Part shown: positions 1-10,705 of the stretch, one piece after another
Layout of the letters: each line of letters starts with the position of its first letter
How positions within the stretch are numbered: the first letter of the stretch is position 1
NCBI GenBank assembly: GCA_012934845.2
Contig: WNNJ02003668.1
Location: 1 to 64,000, forward strand
DNA: 64,000 bases
Direction: 5' to 3'
Origin: Pomphorhynchus laevis
Lineage: Eukaryota > Acanthocephala > Palaeacanthocephala > Echinorhynchida > Pomphorhynchidae
The notes under the pieces: generated by a model
Database searches by the model: none
What the model saw: only the letters and a program-made list of their open reading frames with translations
Told to the model about the DNA's origin: nothing
Translations under genes and position numbers: made by a program

Positions 1-1455
1 AATGTAAATAAATGTATATTTACTTTTATTAGAAATAAAAGTATTTTGTTTCAAATGATGCTAGCAGCAGCTGGATGAATATAAATTAGTGTTTTATTGG
101 TCCTGCTTCAAAATTAAATATATATGTTCAAACTATGCGAAACATCTCTTCAATATCTAACTAGTATTTTAACATTATTATAATGTAATACAGAATAGCA
201 AAAATCACAAATTAAAATGTTTTGAAATTTGTATCTGCTTATGATTAAAAAAATGCATTTAATTTTTGTAATTATTTTAATTTTTCAATTACAATTGTAA
301 TTGAAATTTACAATTTAATGTATTTTTACGAACTCTTTAAAATAAAACTAATTTTATCAGAGCAAATTAATTTTATTTCAATTTTTAAGACCTCAAATAA
401 ACTTTCCATGTTTACAACTTAATTATAAGATGTAAATCGAAATTAACCAAATATCAGCTATAATTAGCGAAAATCAATATTATAGTTAATAAAAAAATTC
501 GATATCAGTTGATATCAAATTATATAAAAAATTAGTTTACTATTATTCTTACAGCTGAAAAAATCGGCCAATTCTAAAAAGGTTCAAGTCTAAAGTACGT
601 TGAGCTAATGCGAATCCACGACAACCGTGAAGAAATATCCTTTGACTAATGCACACTAATTCCGACCGATTTAATTTTAGTAGTCCGGCTAGATTTTTTA
701 CAGTTGGAGTCATTGAGTAAATTAAAGCGAGACATGTTTGGACGCTGTTCTTCAAAAGATATAATGACACCGGTAAGGCACAGACTTTAAATAATTCCCT
801 TATCCATCGTTCAATGGTTGCCATTTATGCAATTTGATTGTGTGCTTGGTAACACATCCAAGAGATATAGAATAATTTTTGTACAGTGAGTGTATCTACA
901 TTAAAACAAACAGAAACTTTGAAATAGTTTAAAATATATAAGTTAAGGATAGTTAGTCATACAACAACAGTTAAAGATATAACAATTTACGATCGATAAA
1001 CAGTAAAAAATGTGAGAACCTGATTGTAAAAATATTATTGTTGCTTCTGGTGGTAAAATGAATTAAGTTCTAATAAAATAAAGAAATAAAAAATAAGTAT
1101 AAATTAAAGAATATGTTGAATTTTTAATTTTAAAAGCTAACATTAGTTAATTAAAAATATTATATAAAGTAAATTTATGCAAGATGGGAAAACTAACCAT
1201 TGCTGCGAATTATATTAAAATTATTTATTGAATTTAAGTTTCCATTGCTAGATAATTTCTATATGAATAATTTTGCAGAGTGAAAATTTTGAAATAACAA
1301 AAGAAACATTTTAACTCGCTTTTAAACAGCACAAACATGTAGACAGTCTTATTCATTACAATTATAAAACACAGACATTATTAATAAACATTTAAATATT
1401 AAAATATTATTAACACATTAAATATTATTTAACACTTTTAATGTTACAAATGATA
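1..1455. other. AT-rich stretch without a supported gene
   Basis: Very AT-rich with no convincing coding signal. A slightly more GC-rich island at 549-824 holds a 91-codon minus-strand open frame. Its segment LKLNRSEL...FLHGC faintly recalls the RSxL...TGHC tract near the end of LINE polyproteins, but the likeness is too weak to name an element. Confidence 0.5.
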
Positions 1456-3205
1456 ACCTGGCTGCGCTGGTGTCGGAGAACATTCAAAAGGGAGGCGTGC
1501 GCGATAAATTTAGACTGGCGGTCAGCAACGATTCTTCGGCTCCGATCAACAATGATGCAGTTGTAGCTATGTGCTTACTGCATCACCAGATAGCAACAAC
1601 AATCAGCAATCGTTGCATTTGACTGGACAATACATCCGTAGCAATAATAACACACCCAGCTCGCAACCAACAGTACTTACGTTCACTGAGAACGATATTG
1701 CTGCATCGATCAGGACGTTCTCGACAGGTCCAGCGAGAGGACTTGATTGTCTTCGTCCTCAACACCTTAAAGCAAGACGAGTCCGCTTAGGGCGCCGTGG
1801 GACAGCAGCTGATATGTACACTGACAGACTTCAGCAACATGCGCTCGTCTGGTAAATTCTCGGCAGCTTTGAGGCCGGTCTTATACGATGCCTCGCTGTG
1901 TACACTTGCTAAGAAGGGAGGAAGTATCAGATCTATAGACGTGGGCTGCACACTACGCCATCTTTTTGTGAAAGCCTCATGTTAGGCTATGAGGGACGCT
2001 ATGGTTGTGAAACTGGCACCGGCTCAACTCAGCTTCGAAATTCAACATGGATCGAAAGCAATTGCACACGTCGGTCGCTGTTATCTAGCGAACATTGGCG
2101 TTTGCAAGGCTCTGTTGAAAATCGATTTCACAAACGTTTTCAACACGCTGAACTGCGATGCGATGTTAACAGTGATCCGCGAAGAGCTACTGGAGTTGTA
2201 TCCATTCGCACCTAGCTGCTACTCTAACCAATCGTAACTACGTTACGGCCAGTATAAACAAATAACGGATGAGGGAACACATAAAGGCCATACTTACGGT
2301 CCGCCGCTTTTATGCTTCACTATCTTGGTACTGACAAAGTGCATCAAGTCGAAGTGCAATATGTGGTATATGAATGACGCCACGTTAAGCGGTGATTTGG
2401 ACAAGTTGCTGACAGACAATAATATGTTGACGGGTGTGATGAAATAAGCTGGGTCTCGTCATCAATGTCGGCATGTGTGAGCTGATTAGTGACGACGCCG
2501 TATCAAGGCAGTTCATGGCAGTCGCTCCAGACATCAAGCACGTCGACCCGTCATCAACAATGCTGCTTTGGGCACCGATTGGATGCGTGTAAAGCATCGA
2601 CAATGTATTGGAGTTTTAGCTGCTAGAATTAGTGATTCTCAAGGAGACTATATTTTCTCCACGCTTACGATGCGCTGTTCCCGCTCAAAAATTGTTTCAC
2701 GATACCGAAGATTATGTATGCTCTACGCACCCCGCCGTGTTATGGGCAGCAACTGTTGTTCGAATATGAAAACGTAATCCGGTCGTCGTCGCAGTCCATC
2801 CTCAATATTGCGCTATCTGACCGAGCATGGGACCAGGCGTCGCTACCGGTTACTAACTGCGGTCTCTGCATCAATATATCGACGAACATTGCTCTGCCGT
2901 CCTTAGTGTCGTCTGCCGCTGGATCACATATACTAGTAACCATTCCCAGCCGTAGTGACTATGGTATCAGCTCACCAACTTTTACGGCGGCAGTGTCCGA
3001 ATGCAGTCGCATGCAGGCGTCAAGTTGGTTCAGCAGCCTGTCGCAACAGAACAGTAGGTCTGTAATAAGCCGCTGGTAGGAAAATAACGGCAGTGACAGG
3101 ATAGCGGTGGTCTACAGAATTCCGAATTCTTACTGCAGATACTGAACGTTGCCATCCTACGGGGCAATGCTAGCTTCGTTTTGTGCATAGCTGACATAAC
3201 CGGGA
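1456..3205 (+). pseudogene. Decayed reverse transcriptase ORF of a metazoan retroelement
   Basis: Read across several frames, this block follows, in order, a reverse transcriptase type common in invertebrate genomes and often annotated only as uncharacterised. It shows an N-terminal DNLAALVSENIQKGGVRDKF segment, then SSxxAPIN, then a GLDCLRPQHLK block (the GPDGLRPQHL motif), then KLAPAQLSFEIQHGSKAIAH with LLKIDFTNVFNTLNCDAML (the first catalytic Asp block). Next come a degraded QQGDPLGP region near 2270, a WYMNDATLSGD stretch in the catalytic-box position, GLVINVGMCELI, a YGQQLLFEYENVIRSS segment, and a C-terminal LQILNVAILRGNASF ending near 3200. The order is complete but many frame changes and stops interrupt it. 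No endonuclease domain is visible. Clade assignment is left open; it is a non-LTR-like RT by inference. It has no coding neighbours. Confidence 0.72.
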
Positions 3206-3919
3206 ACTGACAGGATTTGGATGTTGTGTATTATTTATAGTTTTTATTCAATTGTTTATATATACCATATAAAAAATTATTTTGATAACAAAATAATATC
3301 ATATGTTAAATAATATAATTTATCTCACTTTCACAAGGTAAATTATATAAAGCCGATATTTTTAGTGAAAATCGTAACTGATATAACCGGGATATTCTTT
3401 ACAATGGATACATGAACTAGAAATAATTTTATAAAATTTTTAATCTGAGGGTGGCAAGCAAATTCTCTATAATGATAAAAGTTATTTTTATTTTAAATTT
3501 ACATAATAGCAAATAAAAAGTTACACTCTAGTGTAAGTATTCCATTATTAGGGTCAAAACTTTTTGAACGTTTTCTTATATTTTCCTAAAAACTTATTTT
3601 TTTTTAATTAGTAGTGTCATTGAGGATCAATATACGTGTGAAATAGAATATTCAGTATAATTTATGCTACTTGAATATATAATATTTAAATATGAAATTG
3701 TATGACGCGCATGTAGTAGCTACCAACAATAAAATCTGATAGTTACAATTTGCATAAAAAATAACTGGAACTTAGAATTTGCAAAAATGATATGTCGATG
3801 ATTTTTAATTACGGACATTTAAATTGATCGCGGTAGAAGGATTTATTGATTTTATCAAACCGGTATTCTAGCAATATGCAGAATATACAAAATCTAATTC
3901 CCAATATCGTACTGTGATT
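3206..3919. other. AT-rich stretch, no gene seen
   Basis: No gene is seen. At 3206-3218 the string GGAACTGACAGGA matches the inverted form of the 20-bp monomer found at the 5' ends of family A2 LINEs (7129-7211, 40132-40210). A single short match could be chance. Confidence 0.4.
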
Positions 3920-4172
3920 TATGACCATCATACAATGTCCTCACCACTCGCGAATAATAATACAAAAATGTCGTCTGCATAGGTATATAAAAATTGAGAT
4001 ATTTTGAAAACCTCTCGGTGTTGAAATAATGCTTTGGTTAACACTTTTTACAATGTTACGTAAAAACAGTAGAATGTGTATGTCAATTGGAATACCGGAA
4101 TGATAGTTCCGGTATGCCAATTCTAGTAATTCGGTAATCCTTATTAGTGTTGATTTCAGTATCAAGAGCATT
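3920..4172 (-). pseudogene. LINE-like reverse transcriptase relic with YADD box
   Basis: On the minus strand, 3990 down to 3930 reads TYADDIFVLLFASGEDIV, a clear YADD catalytic box with hydrophobic flanks. About ten residues upstream in another frame is STPRG, in the place of the GxPQG motif. The normal spacing between these motifs is about 40 residues, so an internal deletion is likely. The adjoining 76-codon frame (3941-4171) is mostly this relic in a shifted frame. Not enough remains to assign a clade. Confidence 0.4.
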
Positions 4173-6226
4173 ACTCTACTCTTTAGGTTATTCGGGAGTA
4201 TACTGGAGTCGATAATACTATGAAGAAGCGATTACAGTGAGAGCAGTGCGAATTTCGTTCTGATTACAAAACAATTAGTAAATTCTTCACTTTATCGAGA
4301 ATCTTAAAAATCCTTTAATCTTTTAAATCCAGCAATCATTTTAATCGAAGATTTCGATTGTAATAATAATGAGTATGTCCTAAAGATAGAATTCTAAACT
4401 CTATCATAGGTTACGAGCCAGAGTAAATCCGCTATAAACTTACAAGTTGGAATATGGAAGGTACCCGGTGACATGTACTGATGATACATGTGAAGCCATT
4501 CTCTCATGAAGAGTTTTCAACATATTACACTGAAGGATACCTTAATAAACACCGTATTGAGATGAAATACTAGTCTTTTTAGCTTTTGTGTGATCCTAAG
4601 AAGGCCATTATATGTTACTACGAACCAGCACTTTAAGTAGTCTTGTAATATTTGGATATTCATGATTTGACAACTAAAGCAGAAGCTGACATAATTATAT
4701 GTAAATACCAAGTTCCTTAATATTTTACAAACCATTAATTATTTCAATTGTTTCGTAATCAACAACAACAATTTCTTGACAAGAAAAAATAATTAAAGTA
4801 GCATAAGTTCTTTTTTGTTAACCACTGGTCCAGATGTCGGGTCGTGGAGGCAGTGTGCAAACCTAACTACTTCAGAAATCAATTTACTTAATATTTTACG
4901 AACCATTAATTATTTCGATTGTTTCATTATCGAAATAAAATAACATGTGAGATAAATGTACAAATATTTTTATATATTTAATAATACAGTCAATCACTAA
5001 TTTGAAAGGAATTTCTATGTGTATGGATGTCATTCAATAAACACACTACAGCGGCCGAAACTTGACAAGAGTTTCGGCCGCTATAGAGTCTCTAAAACAT
5101 GGAATATAATCTATTGATCGGTTCATAAAAATACTGGCTATAAAAAATATTATTTTTTGGATAAATATATTTTAATTTTAAATTTATTTATGGTACAAAA
5201 TATATAGTTTCAGTTAATCGACCTTTTTAGTTAATGTATAATATTTAAGGGACGAAATTTTATTGATTTTAACGATTCGTACATCAGTATAAAATAAAAA
5301 TTGTTATTTTTATGAAATCGCAATGCATTATAATGAATGCAAGTTTAAATAAAAAACGTTGCTTCATAGAGAAAACGAATATTAAAAAGCATACAGTTAA
5401 AAGTATTAAAAAAACAAAATAAATAGTGAATATATAAAATTATTTATTTAAGCAAACTGTTCACGTCACTCAAAAACGGCGGTTTCTCATATAATATATT
5501 GTCCTACTATTTTGATACTTTGATTGTCCAAGATATTTTGCTCGGTGAACAAACATGCCATCATAAGCTCAATTTCGCTTCCTTTACTTCAGTTAATCGT
5601 TATGGTCAATTAGAATACTTGAGAAATAGTTATTCAGCAAAACTCAAGTAACTTTTAGATGGCATTTATAATATATATTATATAGTTAGCTATATAATGC
5701 ATTTTACAAAATATCCAACTGATATTTATAAATAGAAACGAAAATATTTTATTTTAAATTTTGTGGCATAAATTAAAATCAACAAAAATATAATAAACTC
5801 GATGTTTGTCGTATAATAAACTCGACAAACATTTTACAAAATATTCAACTGATTTGGAAATAGAAATATTTAATTTAAATTTCTTTGGGATAAATTTGAA
5901 ATCAACGAAAAATTAAAAAATTTTACAAATTGAATAATATTTTAAAAATTAATAAATTTCTACCACTTTTGTATAAGCTTCAACTTTAACAACAAATAAA
6001 ATATTTTATTTTTCTTAAATATTTTATTTATACATTAACATCAAAGTTAAGATTGGGTTTTAAGATCAATTATCATGTTTATTAGACTATATTCATTGTA
6101 ATATATTCATAAAGCATCATCTAGAGCTGTATTCAAAAATGATGTTCACAAAGATACTGTCATTATTTATAATTTGATACATTCAGCGTTAACTCACTAT
6201 CTAATATTATATCTTTCTGTTATTTA
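4173..6226. other. AT-rich stretch with small repeats
   Basis: No supported gene. A roughly 47-bp segment is present twice in direct order, at about 4707-4753 and 4883-4930 (core TTTTACRAACCATTAATTAT). A GC-rich hairpin lies at 5046-5086 and is listed separately. The rest is simple AT-rich DNA. Confidence 0.5.
5046..5086. repeat. GC-rich perfect hairpin in AT desert
   Basis: AGCGGCCGAAACT (5050-5062) is followed by a 7-nt loop and its exact complement (5070-5082). Beyond one mismatch the pairing resumes for CTA/TAG, giving 17-bp arms with one mismatch. Its GC content stands out from the surrounding kilobases. It could be a MITE remnant or a foldback scar; function unknown. Confidence 0.8.
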
Positions 6227-6392
6227 TTAGTCAATTCATAAAAATGACTTTTTAAATTTCAAAAAATTTTTATTTTAACTTGATTTAAATTATAGAAAAT
6301 CTAAAACCAATTATTAATTTCATTATTTAATTATTAAATTTTGATTTAGCATTATTATGTTTTGTTTATTTTATAATTATATTAAATACGTA
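6227..6392 (+). repeat. AT-rich dispersed repeat, copy a
   Basis: About 165-190 bp. It begins TTCATAAAAATGAC, contains AAATTATAGAAAATCTAAAA and TTTAGCATTATTATG, and ends with ATTAAATACGT; full copies then read AGACTCAGTTAGCTGATTTGAT. This is the first of six copies before 9760. The repeat recurs beside fragments of the YIDD-box reverse transcriptase, so it is probably a terminal or flanking part of that element (inference). Confidence 0.8.
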
Positions 6393-6460
6393 TTTAATTA
6401 TTAAAAAAAGTATCTTTTAATAATTGATTAATAAATTAATTTTATTTTATTTTTTTTTTT

Positions 6461-6610
6461 ATTTTTATTTTTTAACTTGATTTAAATTATAGAAAATCTA
6501 AAAACAATTATTAATTTTATTATTTAATTATTAAATTTTGATTTAGCATTATTATGTTTTGTTTATTTTATAATTATATTAAATACGTCGAATCAGTTAG
6601 CTGATTTGAT
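6461..6610 (+). repeat. AT-rich dispersed repeat, copy b
   Basis: Same repeat as at 6227, lacking the first tens of bases and ending TACGTCGAATCAGTTAGCTG. Confidence 0.8.
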
Positions 6611-6669
6611 AATTTATATTATTATTTTTTATTCAATTAAGGCATCATTAAGATAACATCATTTTTAAT

Positions 6670-6848
6670 TAAAAAATGACGTTTATTTTAAATTTCAATT
6701 TTTTTATTTTAACTTGATTTAAATTATAGAAAATCTAAAAACAATTATTAATTTTATTATTTAATTATTAAATTTTGATTTAGCATTATTATGTTTTGTT
6801 TATTTTATAATTATATTAAATACGTAGACTCAGTTAGCTGATCTGATT
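6670..6848 (+). repeat. AT-rich dispersed repeat, copy c
   Basis: Near full-length copy. With the preceding 6608-6669 it forms an inverted match to 8510-8761 on the other side of the cluster. Confidence 0.8.
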
Positions 6849-6869
6849 ATATTTTAAATTATATAAATA

Positions 6870-7012
6870 TTATTTATTATCCATAAAAGGTTTTCCCTTT
6901 AATAGTTTGAATAAATGTTTGATAATATTGTGTTGATTTATATATTTTACTACTTTCTGTTTGATTGTATTGTATAATAAAATCAAACATTGAAATAAAA
7001 TCAAATAATAAT
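6870..7012 (-). pseudogene. C-terminal fragment of the YIDD-type reverse transcriptase
   Basis: The minus strand reads NTIKQKVVKYINQHNIIKHL, matching NNIKQKIIKYINQHNNIK at the end of the better copy (8762-9540). The frame is continuous with the start of a family A2 ORF1 (7081 downward), so one 70-codon open frame joins two unrelated elements. Confidence 0.7.
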
Positions 7013-7211
7013 CATCATTGCATTCCGATGTGGAAGATGCTTGATCAGGAACAGGGATCTGAGATCGCGCTTTTCCGGGCATGACATTTTATCAAGAGAT
7101 TGAGCTCAATCCCTGAGCGTAGCAAGCGGAACTGACAGGAATAATCTGAAACTGACAGGAATAATCTAGAACTGACAGGAATAATCTGGAACTGACAGGA
7201 ATAATCTGGAA
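7013..7211 (-). mobile_element. Orphan 5' end of a family A2 LINE
   Basis: On the minus strand: four 20-bp monomers (GGAACTGACAGGAATAATCT on the plus strand, 7129-7211), a GAGCTCAATC leader, then an ATG at 7081 opening MPGKARSQIPVPDQASSTSE. This matches the start of the A2 ORF1 at 40255 (MPRKARSQIPVPDQASSTSE). Only the 5' end is present, the reverse of normal LINE truncation. The open frame then passes into the YIDD RT tail. Confidence 0.85.
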
Positions 7212-7261
7212 TGTATGTTAAGATAATGTATGTTAAGTCAATCTATGTTAAGTAAATGTAT

Positions 7262-7450
7262 GTTAGTCCATTCATAAAAATGACGTTTATTTTAAATTTC
7301 AATTTTTTTATTTTAACTTAATTTAAATTATAGAAAATCTAAAACCAATTATTAATTTCATTATTTAATTATTAAATTTTGATTTAGCATTATTATGTTT
7401 TGTTTATTTTATAATTATATTAAGTACGTAGACTCAGTTAGCTGATTTGA
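7262..7450 (+). repeat. AT-rich dispersed repeat, copy d
   Basis: Near full-length copy. It is preceded at 7213-7266 by a short tandem of the motif ATGTATGTTAAGTAA. Confidence 0.8.
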
Positions 7451-7911
7451 TTTATAACCTTTATTTCAATTTGATTAACAAAATTTATTTAATTTAATGC
7501 ATTACTGTTCAAAAACGCATTATTTAAAAATGTAAAGATGAATTTACAATTTAAATTTAGAAATATAAGCCATCGAGACTTTAGATACGAACTAACAAAT
7601 TTTTTTGACTATCTTGTAAAGACAAGAGTTATAATATCACATATGACAACGATGTCGCAAGTCTTCTTCAACTAATGCAAGTTACAGTCTTCAACTTATA
7701 CAACTTCTTTAACTTACACAGAAAAGTTTAGTATAAAGGAAAAAAGGCTCCTAACATAGAGGTATTTAAAGAAATACAACATTATTTATACAAACATATT
7801 TAAAGGTAGGTGATTTTTATAAAAATGCATTTATTTAAAAATAAATGATTTAAAAGCATTAAAATCTAAAATCTTTTAAATTTATTTTGAATCTGTTATA
7901 AAATGATTTTA

Positions 7912-8570
7912 CAAAAATTGTTTTATTTGTATGCTAACTTCGGGTTTGTACATTCGTATTAATATTTAAATCAAAAATATCAAATCAAAAAATTAAAATT
8001 TAACATTTTTAAATTATATTTAATAGAATACAAAATATTAATATAAATTATAAATTGAATTACTTTAAATTGCTTTAATTAACAGAAATTATAAAGTAAG
8101 TCATTAAAAATTGTTTTATTTTACTTAAGACTTCGTGTTTCCACATAAGTATTAAAATTTAAATAAAAATTATAATCTAAGAGTTAAAATTAAAATTTTT
8201 TAATTAAAAATGATCTTAATGATGCCTTAATTGAATAAAATATGATAATATAAATTACAAATTGAATTATTAGAAACTTATTAATGTCATTTAAAACTAA
8301 GTGTTTGCACATTCGTCCTTGAATTTAGGTCAAAATTATTAAATCATAGAATTAAAATCAAATAATTTTAAATTATTGATGTTTTAATAAAATAAAAAAT
8401 GTTAATAGAAATTATAAAGTAAGTCATTAGAAATTGTTTTATTTTATTATAGACTTCGTGTTTCCACATTGGTCTTAACATTTAAATAAAAATTATAATT
8501 TGAGATTTAAAATTAAATTTTTTTAATTAAAAATGATGTCTTAATTGAATAAAAAATAATAATATAAATT
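7912..8570 (+). repeat. AT-rich tandem repeat, about 145-170-bp units
   Basis: Four diverged units start near 7916, 8107, 8281 and 8429. Each holds a GTGTTTCCACAT- or GTTTGCACATTCGT-like tract followed by TTTAAATMAAAATTAT and an AATTAAAAATGAT segment. A fifth partial unit lies at 10017-10092. No coding sequence is seen between 7450 and 8570. Confidence 0.65.
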
Positions 8571-8761
8571 ATCAAATCAGCTAACTGATTCGACGTATTT
8601 AATATAATTATAAAATAAACAAAACATAATTATAATGCTAAATCAAAATTTAATAATTAAATAATAAAATTAATAATTGTTTTTAGATTTTCTATAATCT
8701 AAATCAAGTTAAAATAAAAAATTAAAATTTAAAATAAACATCATTTTTATGAATGGACTAA
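8571..8761 (-). repeat. AT-rich dispersed repeat, copy e (inverted)
   Basis: Inverted copy starting ATCAAATCAGCTAACTGATT and ending at TTTTTATGAATGGACTAACA, directly before the YIDD reverse transcriptase sequence. Confidence 0.8.
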
Positions 8762-9540
8762 CAAATAACATTCGATGTATCAATTAAATTTAAAGAAAGT
8801 ATATATCTTGATATAAGCATTAAATTAACATCAATTAAAACTACTTTTAATTTATATCGTAAAGATGACATATTTGAATTTATAATATTTTTGCATGAGC
8901 ATTCATGCAAAAACATTCATGCAAAAACATCCACAAACATATTTTAAATTAAAAATAAATATAACTATATTTTTTCTGACGATGATACACCTTTTTATGG
9001 TAAATTTTATTATTGTCATTTATAACTGTTTAAAAACTAAATCTAAACAATATAAATATATGAAATATATGTTTCGATACATTGATGATATATGTGCTTT
9101 TAATTCTAATAATTTTTATTCAATTAGTGAACAAATTTATCTAGATAGCCTTATTCTTAATAAAACTGATATTAATGATAAAGAAGGTGTATATCTAGAT
9201 ATGAACATTTAATTAACATTAACTAAAAATACTTTTAATTTATATCGTAAATATGTCATATTTATATTTACAAGAAACATATTTTTGCATGAGCATTCAT
9301 GCATACCATATAATATAAAATATAATACATTAAATAATGAAATTTTAAGAATTGCAACAATATGTAATGATATTGGCTTTCTTCAAAATCATTTAAATAA
9401 TTTAATAGATACATATTTTAAACTAGGTTACTATAAAAATAACATCAAGCAGAAAATAATAAAATATATAAATCAACATAATAATATAAAGAATAAATTT
9501 AATATTTATAAAATTTTAAATATTAAATTTAAAATTTAAT
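8762..9540 (+). pseudogene. YIDD-box reverse transcriptase fragment
   Basis: The readable core is FRYIDDICAFNSNNFYSISE (9070-9135; YIDD catalytic box), then SLILNKTDINDKEGVYLDMN and a TFNLYRK tract. After a short break come HEHSCIPYNIKYNTLNNEIL, RIATICNDIGF and LIDTYFKLGYYKNN, ending IKQKIIKYINQHNNI. This order (RYIDDI, LxLNKT, YLDxNI, LYxKxDDF, ending GYxKxxIK) is shared with uncharacterised metazoan reverse transcriptases. A Penelope-like affiliation is possible but not shown. The FKESIYLDI...FLHEHSC segment also occurs upstream (8768-8915) and downstream (9779-9920), so the locus is internally repeated. The fingers region and any integration domain are missing. Confidence 0.7.
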
Positions 9541-9569
9541 ATTTAGGTATACAATTCAAATCATACAAT

Positions 9570-9760
9570 ATCAAATCAGCTAACTGAGTCTACGTATTTA
9601 ATATAATTATAAAAATTAAACAAAACATAATTATAATGCTAAATCAAAATTTAATAATTAAATAATAAAATAAATAATTGTTATAAGATTTTTTATAATT
9701 TAAATCAACTTAAAATAAAAAGATGAAATTTAAAATAAAAGTCATTTTTATGAATTGACT
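9570..9760 (-). repeat. AT-rich dispersed repeat, copy f (inverted)
   Basis: Inverted copy, beginning ATCAAATCAGCTAACTGAGT and ending ATGAATTGACTAACAAATAA, immediately followed by another piece of the YIDD RT. Confidence 0.8.
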
Positions 9761-9930
9761 AACAAATAACATACGATGTATCAATTAAATTTAAAGAAAG
9801 TATGTATCTTGATATGAACATTAAATTAACATCAATTAAAACTACTTTTAATTTATATCGTAAAGATGACATATTTAAATTTACAAGAAACATATTTTTG
9901 CATGAGCATTCATGCATACCATATTTTTAA
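9761..9930 (+). pseudogene. Second short piece of the YIDD reverse transcriptase
   Basis: Repeats the YLDMNIKLTSIKTTFNLYRK to FTRNIFLHEHSCIPY segment of 8762-9540 at high identity, after the same AT-rich repeat. It looks like a tandem remnant of the same unit. Confidence 0.7.
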
Positions 9931-10474
9931 TATTTAAAAATATTAAATATTTTTAAATTAAAAGATGATCATATTATAATAAAAAAAATATAATGTAAAT
10001 TATAAAATAATTTATTAGGAATTGTTTAATTTAATTTTAAATCTTTGTTTGCACATTCGTCCTAGTATTTAAGTTAAAATTATTAAAAAAGCGAATTATA
10101 TGTATATCAAGAGACTATTTGTTGTAGTCTCCTGACATACAGTAAGTAATGGAGTTCGTGTTCTCTATTAAGAGATACTAGTTATATAATGCAGTATCTT
10201 GAGATACAGTACATTATGTAAAGTTTGGAAATTTAAAGACGTATTAAAACACCGAAGATAAATTCGATAAAAGGTAAACTGACATAAGGATCACGGATGA
10301 AAGACTGAAGAAAGACAAAAAGCTCAAAAATTCCTTTAGGTTCGAATGAACCCTTATTTTCAAGTCTTTTTTGATAGGGCTAGTTAAATTTTAAAAATAT
10401 CAGTTAAAGAGATAATGGGATAGGCCTTAATCGACAGATAAATAGTTCTAAATAAGCAAGAGATAACGGATAAC
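9931..10474. other. Gene-free stretch upstream of LINE A1
   Basis: AT-rich to about 10090, including a partial unit of the 7912-8570 repeat, then more mixed sequence without a coding signal. Confidence 0.5.
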
Positions 10475-10554
10475 ATGTATTTAAGAAGTTTGCAGAACCA
10501 GGTAAAAACAACGACGCAATTTAAATTGGTCTTGATTATACTGAGTTCTTACAA

Positions 10555-10691
10555 TCAATCCAGTTCCAGATCAATCCAATTCCAGATCAATCCAGTTCCA
10601 GATCAATCCAGTTCCAGATCAATCCAGTTCCAGATCAATCCAGTTCCAGATCAATCCAGTTCCAGATCAATCCAGTTCCAGATCAATCCAG
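10555..10691 (+). repeat. 16-bp tandem monomers at A1 5' end
   Basis: About 8.5 near-identical copies of CAATCCAGTTCCAGAT. The core CAGTTCCAGAT is shared with the 20-bp monomers of A2 (40132-40210 and, inverted, 7129-7211). Because 16 is not a multiple of three, the open frame through the array cycles through peptides such as SSRSIQFQINPVPDQ. It probably acts as a promoter or untranslated leader rather than as coding sequence. Confidence 0.85.
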
Positions 10692-10705
10692 CAAATTTAA
10701 CAGTT

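Noticed and set aside
4517-4735. 72-codon minus-strand frame
   Set aside because: No recognisable motif, and it overlaps a small direct repeat; taken as chance.
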